Position numbers and translations under genes: made by a program. A stretch of DNA of 64,000 nucleotides from Arenibacter nanhaiticus (lineage in GTDB: Bacteria; Bacteroidota; Bacteroidia; Flavobacteriales; Flavobacteriaceae), in NCBI RefSeq assembly GCF_900141935.1, contig NZ_FQYX01000002.1, positions 1 to 64,000 of the forward strand, read 5' to 3'. This document shows, one piece after another, positions 26,329 to 35,849 of the stretch (position 1 is its first letter; the number at the start of each line of letters is the position of its first letter). Under the pieces are notes generated by a model. The model had not been told where the DNA came from and did no database searches. It saw only the letters and a list, made by a program, of their open reading frames with translations.

Positions 26329-26856
26329 ATGAAAATTGACACGATCACCATATGGAATACCTACAATAGCCAGCTTTATTTTTTTATTCTAAAAAAGGTA
26401 AAAAACAAGGATTCCGTTGATGAAATTCTTCAAAATTCCTTTCTGAAAATTCACCAAAACATTGAACAACTAAAAAACCCGGAGAAGGTAAAAGCCTGGA
26501 CTTATCAAATTGTTAGAAATGAAATCGCAAATCATTTTAAGGACTCCACAGATACAAGCATCAGTTTAAATCAAGATCTCTTAAAAGATGCTGAAAACCA
26601 TCCGAAATTTTGTTGTTTTGATAAATTCATAGCCAATTTACCTTTAGAATATAAAGAGGTCATTGATATGGTTTTTATAAAAGGAAAGAAACAAATTGAG
26701 GTTGCTGAATTGCTAAAAATTAGTTTACCGAATGTAAAAGCGAGAATTAGACGCGGAAAATTGATTCTAAAAAAGAATTTTAACGAGTGTTGTAAATTTG
26801 AAATTAATAAGGAAGGGAAACTTGTAGGAGAAGAAAACTGTGCAAAATGCAACTAA
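26329..26856 (+). CDS. sigZ: SigZ-type ECF RNA polymerase sigma factor with Cys-rich tail
   Basis: This 175-residue protein has an N-terminal sigma-2 region (ITIWNTYNSQLYFFILKKVK, then VDEILQNSFLKIHQNIEQLK with the region 2.4 stretch VKAWTYQIVRNEIANHF) and a C-terminal sigma-4 helix-turn-helix (KKQIEVAELLKISLPNVKAR near residues 124-143). The tail ends with a CC pair and a CAKC motif, as in other SigZ-like proteins, which suggests metal or redox sensing without a separate anti-sigma factor. No anti-sigma gene is adjacent. The start codon directly abuts the leader repeat, and the metallothionein-like gene lies 154 bases upstream. The regulon is unknown. Confidence 0.85.
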   Translation: MKIDTITIWNTYNSQLYFFILKKVKNKDSVDEILQNSFLKIHQNIEQLKNPEKVKAWTYQIVRNEIANHFKDSTDTSISLNQDLLKDAENHPKFCCFDKFIANLPLEYKEVIDMVFIKGKKQIEVAELLKISLPNVKARIRRGKLILKKNFNECCKFEINKEGKLVGEENCAKCN

Positions 26857-27201
26857 AAAACAAAGAAAAAACTTTCTAAATTAATAGAATATAAATAATT
26901 ATATATTAATACTTTTAGTGTTAAAAAAATCTTAATATCTAATTTAATGTAAACTTATTCTTTCCTCTTGTTCTTCAAACAATTAAGATTCAATGCTTTA
27001 AAAACTTCAAAAAAAGTGCTTATACAAAAACATCCTTAAAAAACCCCATCCTAAAATATTTCCCCGCAATTCTTAATTGAAAAATTTAATTAAAGGACAT
27101 TTAATCAGAAGTCTTTGATTTTCCATCGTTTAAAACACTGATTCTTCGACAAACAGAAAGAATTTCGTATATTCGTTGAAGTTTCCCCAACTTCATTTTT
27201 T
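26857..27201. other. Intergenic region before the hybrid kinase
   Basis: AT-rich region of 345 bases with no supported gene. The only structure found is the terminator-like hairpin at 27177-27201. Confidence 0.4.
27177..27201 (+). terminator. Terminator-like hairpin abutting the kinase start codon
   Basis: TGAAGTT (27177-27183) and AACTTCA (27189-27195) pair perfectly around TCCCC and are followed by TTTTTT, then the ATG at 27202. It has the form of a small intrinsic terminator inside the leader, so it may attenuate the operon or sequester the start region. Confidence 0.5.
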
Positions 27202-30200
27202 ATGACAAAAGCTTCCTTTTTAAAAAATAAACTACAAGATTTGCTTCATATTAATCCAGCTATTTTTAGTTGGATTACCGAAAAGCCAAATGATGGTTTA
27301 TGGTTTTTTCAAAAAGGAAACAATGATAAGTTTTGGGTCAGCCAATCATTTTGGGAGAGCCTACGATTTGACCTAGGAGAAGCTGATTATAACAGTGCTT
27401 TTTTAAATGACAAGCTAGGAGCCAAAACAATTGAAGACCTTCTATTGGTTTTAACAACTCTTGATAAGGATATAATTGAAAAGCAACCTACGCAATTATT
27501 GGTCTCAGATGCTTTTGGCAATCAGTTGAATTATGAGATAGAAGCCCGTCCTTTTATCGATTCAGAGCAAAATGTTTTTTATTTGTTGCGCTTTAATCAT
27601 TCTGAAATTTGGTTTGACGAATACCGCAATGAATTAAACTCTCTTATTAGTGTTTATGAGCAAACCAATGAAATTGCACATATAGGGGGGTGGGAAATTG
27701 ATTTATTAAGAAATAAAATAACCTGGACCAAGGCAACCAAAGCGATACATGAGGTTGCACCTAACTACCAACCAAAATTTGAAGAATCGATCAACTTTTT
27801 TAAAGAAGGTTGGAGCCGAGACCTAATAATTTCCTCATTTAATGATTGTATTTCTAATGGTACCCACTACGATGTTGAATGCAAAATAATTACTGCAAAT
27901 GACCGGGATATTTGGGTCCGAGCTTTTGGAAAACCCGAGTTTAAATTTGGAAAATGTATCCGGGTATATGGTGCTTTTCAGGATATAGACGAAAAAAAGA
28001 AACGAGAAATAGAATTAAAGGCTACTAAGAACCGTTTCGAAAAAATATTTGAAAGCTCGCCTATAGGGATTCTCCTGGTTGACAAAGAGAATAAAGTAAT
28101 AGATATTAACCCGGCCTGTATACGGATTTTTGGCTTTGAAAACCTTCCCAAGGAAGAAGTTTTGCAGCTAACTTTTAAAGATGTCATTCATCCCGACCAC
28201 CTTGCAACTGCCGTTGATTTTCGTCAAAAATTAATCGCAGGAGAACTTCAAAATTATAAATTAGAAGTAAAATGCTTCCATTCTAATGGTAAAATAATTT
28301 GGTGTAACATAAACACATCCATACTTCCAGGGTCTGACAACCATGAAGACCTTATTATCACTCAGCTTGAAGAAATTACAGAGCAAAAGGAACTAGAGCG
28401 TGTGGCAAAGGAAAATGCCGATAAATTTATCAAAGCTTTTGACAATTCTCCTAACGGGATGGGCGTCATAGGCCTAGATCGTGAGTGGGTGATGTTCAAC
28501 AACAAGCTAGCAGAAATAATAGGCTATTCTAAGGCGGAGTTTCGTGGGGTTAGGTTTAGGGACATTATACACCCTGATGACTATAAAAATGATAGCCATT
28601 TAATAGAACAGCTTGTCAAGGGAGAAATTGAAAACTATAGTATTGAAAAAAGATATATTCATAAAAACGGCCATATAGTTTACTGTCATTTTCATGTTGC
28701 CGGCATTTATGATGAACAGGAAAAGGTAACTTCCCTTATCGGTCAGGTCGTGGACATGACCGAGACGATCTTAGGCCGCAAGGCATTACAACGCAGTTTA
28801 AACGACTTACAAGGCTTGCTCAATGCTACGACCCAAATATCTATTATAGAGACAGATCTTAACCTTACTGTTAAAAAATTTAATAAAGGAGCAGAAAACC
28901 TTCTAGGATATGCTTCCCATGAAGTCGTTGGAAAAACTACTCCAAATTTATTTCATGTTAAGGAAGAAGTCGCCGACCATGTAAAAGTACTTTCGGAAAA
29001 ACATGGCACCACTATAGCCGAGAAGGATGCTTTTTGTTATGATGCCGATCTAGGGAATTTTGAACCTAAGAAATGGACGTATATAAGAAAGGACGGCAGT
29101 AAATTCCCTGTACAGCTCGTGATCACCCCGGTAAAAGACCACGAGGGCACTACCACTGGTTATTTAGGCATTGGGACCGACATCTCTGAATTAAAAGCGA
29201 TGGAAGAGTCTCTAATTACCGCCAAGGAAAAAGCTGAAATGGCCAGTAAATCAAAATCGGATTTCTTGGCCAATATGAGTCATGAGATTAGGACACCCTT
29301 AAATGGCGTCATTGGTTTTACAGACCTTTTGATGAAAACAGCCCTTTCAGATAGCCAACAAAACTATATGAATACTATATATAGTTCGGCCATATCCCTA
29401 CTCGACTTAATAAATGACATTTTGGATTTCTCTAAAATTGAGGCTGGTAAGCTAGAGATGAGTATAGAAAAAACCGATTTGGTAGAGGTCTGTGGCCAGG
29501 CTATCGATCTTATCAAACAACAGGCGCATGACAAGAATTTAGAAGTATTGTTAAATATTTCCCCACAAATAAAGCGTTTCATTTATGCCGATACCGTACG
29601 CCTAAAACAAATCATTATTAACCTTTTAGGAAATGCCGTAAAATTTACACATCAAGGAGAAATAGAACTTAAAGTCGAGGCTAATCCATCGGATGTAGGC
29701 AATGGTAAAATGCTTTATACCTTTTCTATACGAGATACCGGAATTGGTATTGCACCTGAAAATATGGACAAAATTTTCTTTGCCTTTGATCAGGAAGACG
29801 CATCCACTACCCGTAAATATGGCGGCTCTGGTCTAGGCCTTTCCATCAGTAATCGCTTGTTAGAAATCATGGGCAGTAAGCTCCAAGTAACCAGTACCCA
29901 AGATAAAGGCAGTGTGTTTTATTTTAATGTTTCCTTTGAAACTGAAATGGATCAAAACCCTAATCAAGCCCTTACCCGCAATGTAAAGAATGTTTTGGTG
30001 GTTGATGACAACCTTAACAACCGTACTATATTAAAAGAAATGCTTGCGGTTGAACAAATTAGCACTACCCTATTGGCAAATGGAATAGAAGCCATTAACA
30101 CCTTACAAAAAGGAGAGTCCTATGATTTAGCCATCATCGATTACCATATGCCTTATCTAAATGGTCTTGATTTAATCAAACATATTAGAACCGTTCTTAA

Positions 30201-30807
30201 TTTATCGGAAGTCGAGCTTCCTATCATTCTTTTACACAGTTCTGGCGACGACAATGAGGTAAAGCAAAGATGTCATGAATATCAAGTGCAATTTAATGTG
30301 GTAAAGCCCATTCAAATGAATGCGTTATTTAATCTTATTGATCAAGTTCAAAATCCAGCTATTTCCAAGGATCCTGCCCCTAAAAAGGTGCAAGAAATAG
30401 ATCTTTCTGTCTACAACTTTAAGATTATGGTTGCGGAGGACAATAAGATAAATAAATATTTGACCCGTACTATTATCAAAAAATTACTTCCAAATGTAGA
30501 ACTGATAGAAGTAGACAATGGAGAAGAAGCGGTAGAAGCCTTTAAGAATAGGGAGGTAGAATTAATATTGATGGATATTCAGATGCCTATTCTAAGTGGT
30601 TTTGAGGCATCACAAGAGATAAGAAAGTTAGAAAATAATGAAAGCCGCATTCCTATTATAGCTTTAACGGCTAGAACGGTAAAAGGAGAACGCGAAAGAT
30701 GCCTAGCATATGGCATGGATGAATATGTATCCAAACCTGTAGTTTTCGAAACCTTAAAAGAAGTTATTATCGAATTTTTAATAGTAAAAGACAAAGCTTT
30801 AGCTTAA
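27202..30807 (+). CDS. Hybrid sensor histidine kinase with several PAS domains and two receivers
   Basis: This 1201-residue protein is probably cytoplasmic, with no transmembrane segment seen. Order: a PAS-like N-terminus (about 20-135), four further PAS domains (about 145-265, 275-400, 405-525, 540-665), HisKA with SHEIRTPLNGVIGF (phosphoacceptor His694), HATPase with NLLGNAVKFT, DTGIGIAPENM and GGSGLGLSIS, receiver 1 (VLVVDDN, Asp980 in IIDYHMP) and receiver 2 (MVAEDN, Asp1125 in LMDIQMP). It autophosphorylates and passes phosphate to its receivers and probably on to the Hpt protein encoded next. It heads a seven-gene co-directional block that includes a polysaccharide synthase. The ligand of the PAS domains is unknown. 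Confidence 0.95.
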   Translation: MTKASFLKNKLQDLLHINPAIFSWITEKPNDGLWFFQKGNNDKFWVSQSFWESLRFDLGEADYNSAFLNDKLGAKTIEDLLLVLTTLDKDIIEKQPTQLLVSDAFGNQLNYEIEARPFIDSEQNVFYLLRFNHSEIWFDEYRNELNSLISVYEQTNEIAHIGGWEIDLLRNKITWTKATKAIHEVAPNYQPKFEESINFFKEGWSRDLIISSFNDCISNGTHYDVECKIITANDRDIWVRAFGKPEFKFGKCIRVYGAFQDIDEKKKREIELKATKNRFEKIFESSPIGILLVDKENKVIDINPACIRIFGFENLPKEEVLQLTFKDVIHPDHLATAVDFRQKLIAGELQNYKLEVKCFHSNGKIIWCNINTSILPGSDNHEDLIITQLEEITEQKELERVAKENADKFIKAFDNSPNGMGVIGLDREWVMFNNKLAEIIGYSKAEFRGVRFRDIIHPDDYKNDSHLIEQLVKGEIENYSIEKRYIHKNGHIVYCHFHVAGIYDEQEKVTSLIGQVVDMTETILGRKALQRSLNDLQGLLNATTQISIIETDLNLTVKKFNKGAENLLGYASHEVVGKTTPNLFHVKEEVADHVKVLSEKHGTTIAEKDAFCYDADLGNFEPKKWTYIRKDGSKFPVQLVITPVKDHEGTTTGYLGIGTDISELKAMEESLITAKEKAEMASKSKSDFLANMSHEIRTPLNGVIGFTDLLMKTALSDSQQNYMNTIYSSAISLLDLINDILDFSKIEAGKLEMSIEKTDLVEVCGQAIDLIKQQAHDKNLEVLLNISPQIKRFIYADTVRLKQIIINLLGNAVKFTHQGEIELKVEANPSDVGNGKMLYTFSIRDTGIGIAPENMDKIFFAFDQEDASTTRKYGGSGLGLSISNRLLEIMGSKLQVTSTQDKGSVFYFNVSFETEMDQNPNQALTRNVKNVLVVDDNLNNRTILKEMLAVEQISTTLLANGIEAINTLQKGESYDLAIIDYHMPYLNGLDLIKHIRTVLNLSEVELPIILLHSSGDDNEVKQRCHEYQVQFNVVKPIQMNALFNLIDQVQNPAISKDPAPKKVQEIDLSVYNFKIMVAEDNKINKYLTRTIIKKLLPNVELIEVDNGEEAVEAFKNREVELILMDIQMPILSGFEASQEIRKLENNESRIPIIALTARTVKGERERCLAYGMDEYVSKPVVFETLKEVIIEFLIVKDKALA

Positions 30808-30864
30808 AAAAATGTTTTTTTGCCATAATGCAAGAGAATACAACCCATAAAACCTAAAACTCAG

Positions 30865-31584
30865 GTGGATAATAAAAACATAATATTAATAGAAAGACAA
30901 GACGAGGAGCGGGCCAATCTAAAAAAAAAGCTCACTGAAGATTCCTTTGAGGTCGTAGACTTTGACAATAGCATGAGTGCAATTCAGTGGGTTATGGAGA
31001 ATGGCAATCCAAAACTATTCATTCTGGAAGAATTATCGAGTCCTCTTGACGGGTGGAAAACCTTGGACTATTTACGGACAGAGCTTGGCGTTAAAACCCC
31101 TGTCTTGATTACAATAGAAACAGAAACCGAGATCATCGTAAAGAAATCCCAAGGATTTTTAACCAAACCCTATTCGGATGACACACTTGTAAAAATCAAG
31201 GAATTCTTACACCAAATAGAAAGCATAAAAGAAACGGACGAATTGCCTAAGCCTTATTCTTTGGATTATTTAGACGAATTATCTGATGGAAGTTTAGAGT
31301 TCATAACCGAATCGCTTGCGCTTTTTAACGATTCTATTTCCGAAAAATTAACCCAGCTTCAAGAAGCTCTAGACCAGCAGCAATTCACAGAAATTCGTAC
31401 CATTGCGCATAGCATAAAGCCCTCTTTCCAAATGCTTCTAAACGATCATGGAAAGGAACTTTGTCAATCCATGGAGTTCGCCACCAAGCCTGAAGACTTA
31501 AAGACATTGGTTCAAGAATTGAAACTAGAATACAATCGAATTAAAAAACAAATTGCTATAGATTTCCCAACAGCACACATTTAA
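30865..31584 (+). CDS. Pseudo-receiver plus Hpt phosphotransfer protein
   Basis: This 239-residue protein starts at GTG. The N-terminal domain (1-115) has the receiver fold pattern with the conserved Lys region (FLTKPYSDD near 98-106). However, the acidic pair is replaced (IERQDEE) and the phosphoacceptor Asp position reads Glu55 (LFILEELSSPLDGW), so it probably cannot be phosphorylated. The C-terminal Hpt domain contains IRTIAHSIKPSFQMLL with phosphoacceptor His182. It is suited to relay phosphate from the hybrid kinase to the response regulator encoded 1 base downstream. The receiver-like part may serve in docking. Confidence 0.88.
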   Translation: MDNKNIILIERQDEERANLKKKLTEDSFEVVDFDNSMSAIQWVMENGNPKLFILEELSSPLDGWKTLDYLRTELGVKTPVLITIETETEIIVKKSQGFLTKPYSDDTLVKIKEFLHQIESIKETDELPKPYSLDYLDELSDGSLEFITESLALFNDSISEKLTQLQEALDQQQFTEIRTIAHSIKPSFQMLLNDHGKELCQSMEFATKPEDLKTLVQELKLEYNRIKKQIAIDFPTAHI

Positions 31585-31585
31585 A

Positions 31586-31972
31586 ATGAAAAAAAAGATA
31601 TTGGTCATCGAAGACAACCCCATGGTTGTTAAGTCCCTTGAGTTTAAGCTTTTAAAAGAAGGCTATGACGTGTCTATTGCAATAGACGGGAGGAGCGCTA
31701 TGGAGCAATTGGAAGCTAATAATTTTGACTTGATTTTAACCGACTTGATGTTGCCTTTTGTTTCTGGAAGTCAACTTATAGAACACATAAAGAAAAATCA
31801 TCCTAACATCCCTATCATCGTACTGTCTACGGCCACCCAGGAAGATATTATTACGGATGCTTTTAATATGGGCGTCGATGATTTTATCACCAAACCTTTT
31901 AGTCCGAATGAATTGGCCTTGCGGGTCAAAAGAAGCATAGGTTCTTTTAAAAATCAATTCTCCCATAAATAA
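31586..31972 (+). CDS. Single-domain response regulator
   Basis: This 128-residue protein consists of one receiver domain: ILVIEDNPMVVKSL (acidic pocket Glu9-Asp10), the phosphoacceptor Asp53 in LILTDLMLPFVSG, the switch Thr/Ser in PIIVLSTA, and the conserved Lys in FITKPFSPNELALRVKRSI. There is no output domain, so it must act by protein contact, as CheY or Spo0F do. It follows the Hpt gene by 1 base and precedes the HEAT-repeat protein gene by 2 bases. The final partner may be the synthase or the HEAT protein. Confidence 0.93.
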   Translation: MKKKILVIEDNPMVVKSLEFKLLKEGYDVSIAIDGRSAMEQLEANNFDLILTDLMLPFVSGSQLIEHIKKNHPNIPIIVLSTATQEDIITDAFNMGVDDFITKPFSPNELALRVKRSIGSFKNQFSHK

Positions 31973-31974
31973 GC

Positions 31975-33063
31975 GTGCAACTTATGGTCAGCCCATTTTT
32001 TTTAAAGATGAATTTAGCATCTGACATTCATGAATTGCCACCAATTCTTGAAATAAACTTGGTGTTGACTATAATTTTTTTTGTATTCACCCTCTTATTA
32101 ATAAGCTTGATATTATATCTGCGAGTTCATAAAAACATTGCTAATCGCAGGAGAGAAGAATTAGATCTTTTGCTAATCGATTTCATCAACAACTATTTGT
32201 TCAATGAGGAATTTGATAATTCTAAAGAAATTAAAGCATTTAAAAAAAAACATCTTAAAACTAACTTTGACAAACGAGTAGCGGTTAGCCAAATATTAGT
32301 GTTCGCCGAAAATTTAAAAGGGGAAACTTCTTCCGTGATTCAAGAAGTTTTTTTGGGACTTGGGTTGTATGATTTTCTGATCTCGGATTTAAAAAAGAAA
32401 GCATGGTTTAAAAAAGCAAAAGCACTATTTGTATTTTATCAATTAAACATTAAAATTCCAATGTCATTGGTTGAACCGGCGATCAACTCAAACCGCAATG
32501 AATTAAGACAACAAGCATTTTTATACCTTCTTCATAACTCTACGGAAAACCCCTTAGGCTTTCTAGGAAAACTAATAACTCCTTTAACCCTTTGGGAACA
32601 GATCTATATAGAAAATGCCCTAAAGGGATACCCCGGAGAAACTCCCGATTTCTCAAGGTGGATCTATCATGAGTTTTCTAGTGTAGCAATCTTTTGCATG
32701 AAAATGATGGCCGATTACAATCAGTTTGAACACATTCCCATATTATTAAAATTTCTAAACCACGAGAAGCCAGAAATACGTCAACAGGCCATTTTATCGT
32801 TGCGACAAATGGAAATTTCTGAAATATTGCAAATTTTAATAGAAAATTTCCCAAAAGAAAACACCCTCCTAAAACAGGAAATCCTAAAAACTATAGGCAA
32901 AATGGGCCTTGAAAAACACCTTCAAGCCATTGCGCCCTATATCAATAAAGAGAACGGTATCCTTACGGTAGAGCACCAAAGGTTAGCCCGCTATTTTAAC
33001 CCAAAAACATCTATAACCGAGAACAACATCTTTACCAATAACGTACAAAGGGGACACTCTTAA
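31975..33063 (+). CDS. Membrane-anchored HEAT-repeat protein
   Basis: This 362-residue protein starts at GTG 31975, and ATG 31984 is an alternative start. A hydrophobic helix at about 27-52 (LVLTIIFFVFTLLLISLILYL) anchors it. The rest is helical, with HEAT-like repeats clearest near residues 240-330 (HIPILLKFLNHEKPEIRQQA, then LQILIENFPKENTLLKQEIL). HEAT repeats bind proteins, so it may couple the upstream response regulator to the synthase encoded 59 bases downstream. This is inference from position. No catalytic motif is seen. Confidence 0.8.
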   Translation: MQLMVSPFFLKMNLASDIHELPPILEINLVLTIIFFVFTLLLISLILYLRVHKNIANRRREELDLLLIDFINNYLFNEEFDNSKEIKAFKKKHLKTNFDKRVAVSQILVFAENLKGETSSVIQEVFLGLGLYDFLISDLKKKAWFKKAKALFVFYQLNIKIPMSLVEPAINSNRNELRQQAFLYLLHNSTENPLGFLGKLITPLTLWEQIYIENALKGYPGETPDFSRWIYHEFSSVAIFCMKMMADYNQFEHIPILLKFLNHEKPEIRQQAILSLRQMEISEILQILIENFPKENTLLKQEILKTIGKMGLEKHLQAIAPYINKENGILTVEHQRLARYFNPKTSITENNIFTNNVQRGHS

Positions 33064-33122
33064 TATGTCCAATGGTAATTAACCTGAATTAGGAAACTAT
33101 TTAAATTAAATAACAACTACTC

Positions 33123-34556
33123 TTGAATATTAATTTTTTCGAAATTATTGACATAGCAAGTTTGCTATTTTTGGCATATGGATTAATTATCCTTACCGGT
33201 TATGTTTTTTTGGCCATATTTTCTTTATTCGAACTTAGAGATTATAAGCGCAAGCATAATTTTAAGGATGAGGTTGCCTTGCTGCAGTCTGCCCATCTTC
33301 CCAAAATTTCCGTTCTTGCACCCGCTTATAACGAGGAGGCCAATGTCATTGAGAATGTAAAATCACTGCTTACCCTTGATTACCCCTCCTTTGAAATAGT
33401 AATTATCAATGATGGGAGTTCAGATAATACCCTACAGGCATTGATTAGTACCTTTGACCTCTACTTGGATGACATGATTTATTTTAATCATATTCCTGCT
33501 AAAAAAGTTAGAGGTGTTTATTCTTCACGTAACAAAGCCTACAAAAACTTAAAAATTATTGACAAGGAAAATGGTGGTAAAGCAGATGCTCTGAATACTG
33601 GGATCAACTGTTGTAACCATGATATGGTTTGTTGTATCGATGTCGATTGTATTCTAGAAAGGGATGCCTTATTAAAACTTGTAAAACCATTTCTAAACAA
33701 CACTAAAAAAGTGATTGCTTCGGGCGGAATTATACGTGTTGCCAACTCATGTATTATCGAAGATGGTAGAATCATTGAAGTCCGCCTGCCTGACACATTT
33801 ATAGCTCGGGCACAAATTCTAGAATACTTCCGTGCATTTTTAATGGGACGAATGGCCTGGTCTCGAGTTGATGGTTTGTTGCTGATATCGGGAGCCTTTG
33901 GCATGTTTGACAAGAAAATAGTAATTGAAGCTGGGGGCTACAACCATAACACGGTAGGTGAGGACATGGAACTACTCGTCCGCATGCGACGTTTGATGCG
34001 CGAGAGAAAAATTCCTTATACCGTAAGTTTTGTCCCCGACCCATTGTGTTGGACCGAAGTGCCTCAAAGTTGGAAGGTATTACACAGGCAACGAAACCGT
34101 TGGACCCGAGGAACCATAGAAACTCTCGGTTTGCACAAAAAAATGATTTTTAACCCTAGATATGGGATACTCGGACTCTTAAGCACCCCTTATTGGATGT
34201 TTTTTGAGTGGTTTGCTCCCATCATCGAATTTCTCGGGATTATATTTTTAATTTTCATGGTGGTTTTTGGACAGCTTAATTGGTATGTCTTTTTAATATT
34301 TTTCGGAGTAATCTATAGCTTTTCTATTTTGTTCTCTATAACGGCTTTATTTTTTGAAGAATTTTCATTTCAACAATATAAAAAACCAAAATACATGATT
34401 CGCTTGCTACGGACTGCTTTACTAGAGCCCATATTGTATCATCCATTTGTCATGTGGGCGGCCGTGAAAGGAAATATAGATTTGATCCGAGGAAAAACAA
34501 CTTGGGGAAAAATGACACGTACAGGCCTATCCAATCCTACAAAAACAAAACCTTAA
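33123..34556 (+). CDS. Processive family-2 glycosyltransferase (poly-GlcNAc/hyaluronan/cellulose synthase type)
   Basis: This 477-residue protein starts at TTG. An N-terminal membrane helix (about 10-35) precedes a GT-A domain with ISVLAPAYNEEANVIENVKS near 60-79, the nucleotide-binding DGSSDNT, the DVD motif at 173-175, GEDMELLVRMRR (general-base Asp region), and QRNRW at 323-327. Three or four C-terminal membrane helices follow (about 345-455). This is the layout of processive beta-glycan synthases such as PgaC, NodC and HasA. It should polymerise and export an exopolysaccharide across the inner membrane. The sugar cannot be decided. Neighbours upstream are a phosphorelay and a HEAT protein, and downstream a YaiO barrel. 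Confidence 0.92.
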   Translation: MNINFFEIIDIASLLFLAYGLIILTGYVFLAIFSLFELRDYKRKHNFKDEVALLQSAHLPKISVLAPAYNEEANVIENVKSLLTLDYPSFEIVIINDGSSDNTLQALISTFDLYLDDMIYFNHIPAKKVRGVYSSRNKAYKNLKIIDKENGGKADALNTGINCCNHDMVCCIDVDCILERDALLKLVKPFLNNTKKVIASGGIIRVANSCIIEDGRIIEVRLPDTFIARAQILEYFRAFLMGRMAWSRVDGLLLISGAFGMFDKKIVIEAGGYNHNTVGEDMELLVRMRRLMRERKIPYTVSFVPDPLCWTEVPQSWKVLHRQRNRWTRGTIETLGLHKKMIFNPRYGILGLLSTPYWMFFEWFAPIIEFLGIIFLIFMVVFGQLNWYVFLIFFGVIYSFSILFSITALFFEEFSFQQYKKPKYMIRLLRTALLEPILYHPFVMWAAVKGNIDLIRGKTTWGKMTRTGLSNPTKTKP

Positions 34557-34586
34557 TTCTATTACAACGACTTTTTATTCTTAAAT

Positions 34587-35846
34587 ATGCTGAAACACCA
34601 TTTAAAATTTAAACTTCTTTTATCTATTCTATTTGTCTTTAATTCCCTAATGCTGACTGCACAAACGCAATTATCTACAGATGAACTGTACACCAAGGCT
34701 AGGTCAGCTGCTTTTGACGAGGACAATTACCCAAAAGCCATCGCCCTTTTAAAACAGGCTTTGGCTAAAAGTCCAGATTATTTAGAAGTCAGTGTCTTTT
34801 TAGGCAGACTGTACACCTTTAGCGATAGCCTTCCTAAGGCACGAATAGTTTTTGAGGAAATTTTACAAAAGGAAACAGGTCACGAAGACGCATCCCTTGC
34901 GTATGCAAATCTTGAATATTGGAATTCCGACTCCCCAAAAAGCTTAACCATTGTAAATTCGGGCTTAGAAAAACATCCAAACTCCGAAAAACTTGGACTT
35001 CTAAAGGCCAAAGTATTAAAAGATTTAAAACGCTATGACGAATCGCGCAGGGTTATTGACCATTTACTAAAAATTAATCCAAAACTGACAGCAGCAAGAA
35101 GTTTATTGGGTAGTGTGAATAGTTCCGCTGCTAAAAACAGCCTTGGCCTAAACTATGATTTCATTTATTTCGACAAGCGATTTGATGATCCATGGCATAT
35201 GGCCAGCATCAATTATAGCAGGCAGACCAAACTTGGTTCCGTGGCCGCCAGATTCAATTATGCCAATAGATTTACCACCAACGGTGCACAATTTGAGGTG
35301 GATGCATACCCGAGAATATCAGATCTGTTTTATGCCTATGTAAGTGGTGGAATTTCAGAAAACAAGGGTATTTTTCCTCGCTACCGAGCAGGCTTTTCCT
35401 TGTATGCCAATCTTCCCGCTGCCTTTGAAGCAGACGCAGGGTTTCGTTTTTTAGCCTTTTCGGGGAGTACTTGGATCTATACGGTAGGTGTCGGAAAATA
35501 TTATAAAAGTTATTGGTTTAATTTAAGAACCTACCTTACCCCTTCCGCCAATTCAATTTCACATTCCTATTCTTTAACGACCCGATATTATTTAGGGGGG
35601 GCAGACGATTACCTTAGTTTAAAAATAGGAACCGGAATATCACCTGACGACAATGCCAACAGTGTTTCATTTGACCCGGAAAACATCTATAAACTAAAGT
35701 CGGTGAATATGTCTTTAGGTTACCGAAAATTACTGTGGGACACCAACGTATTCAGTTTTCAGACGACATTGGAAAATCAGGAATACGCTCCGGAAACAAG
35801 AGGCAACCAACTTTCCCTTAGCATTGGATATACAAAACGATTTTAA
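34587..35846 (+). CDS. TPR protein with YaiO-type outer-membrane beta-barrel
   Basis: This 419-residue protein has a signal peptide (ending LTAQ near residue 26). TPR-like repeats span about 30-180 (YPKAIALLKQALAKSPDYLE and similar), and a YaiO-type beta-barrel spans about 190-419 and ends in a C-terminal Phe (LSIGYTKRF). In Escherichia coli yaiO is adjacent to a GT2 gene (yaiP), and a periplasmic TPR plus barrel is the usual layout of exopolysaccharide export proteins such as PgaA. It is therefore the likely outer-membrane exit for the polymer. It starts 30 bases after the synthase and ends 3 bases before the next gene. Confidence 0.88.
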   Translation: MLKHHLKFKLLLSILFVFNSLMLTAQTQLSTDELYTKARSAAFDEDNYPKAIALLKQALAKSPDYLEVSVFLGRLYTFSDSLPKARIVFEEILQKETGHEDASLAYANLEYWNSDSPKSLTIVNSGLEKHPNSEKLGLLKAKVLKDLKRYDESRRVIDHLLKINPKLTAARSLLGSVNSSAAKNSLGLNYDFIYFDKRFDDPWHMASINYSRQTKLGSVAARFNYANRFTTNGAQFEVDAYPRISDLFYAYVSGGISENKGIFPRYRAGFSLYANLPAAFEADAGFRFLAFSGSTWIYTVGVGKYYKSYWFNLRTYLTPSANSISHSYSLTTRYYLGGADDYLSLKIGTGISPDDNANSVSFDPENIYKLKSVNMSLGYRKLLWDTNVFSFQTTLENQEYAPETRGNQLSLSIGYTKRF

Positions 35847-35849
35847 TCT

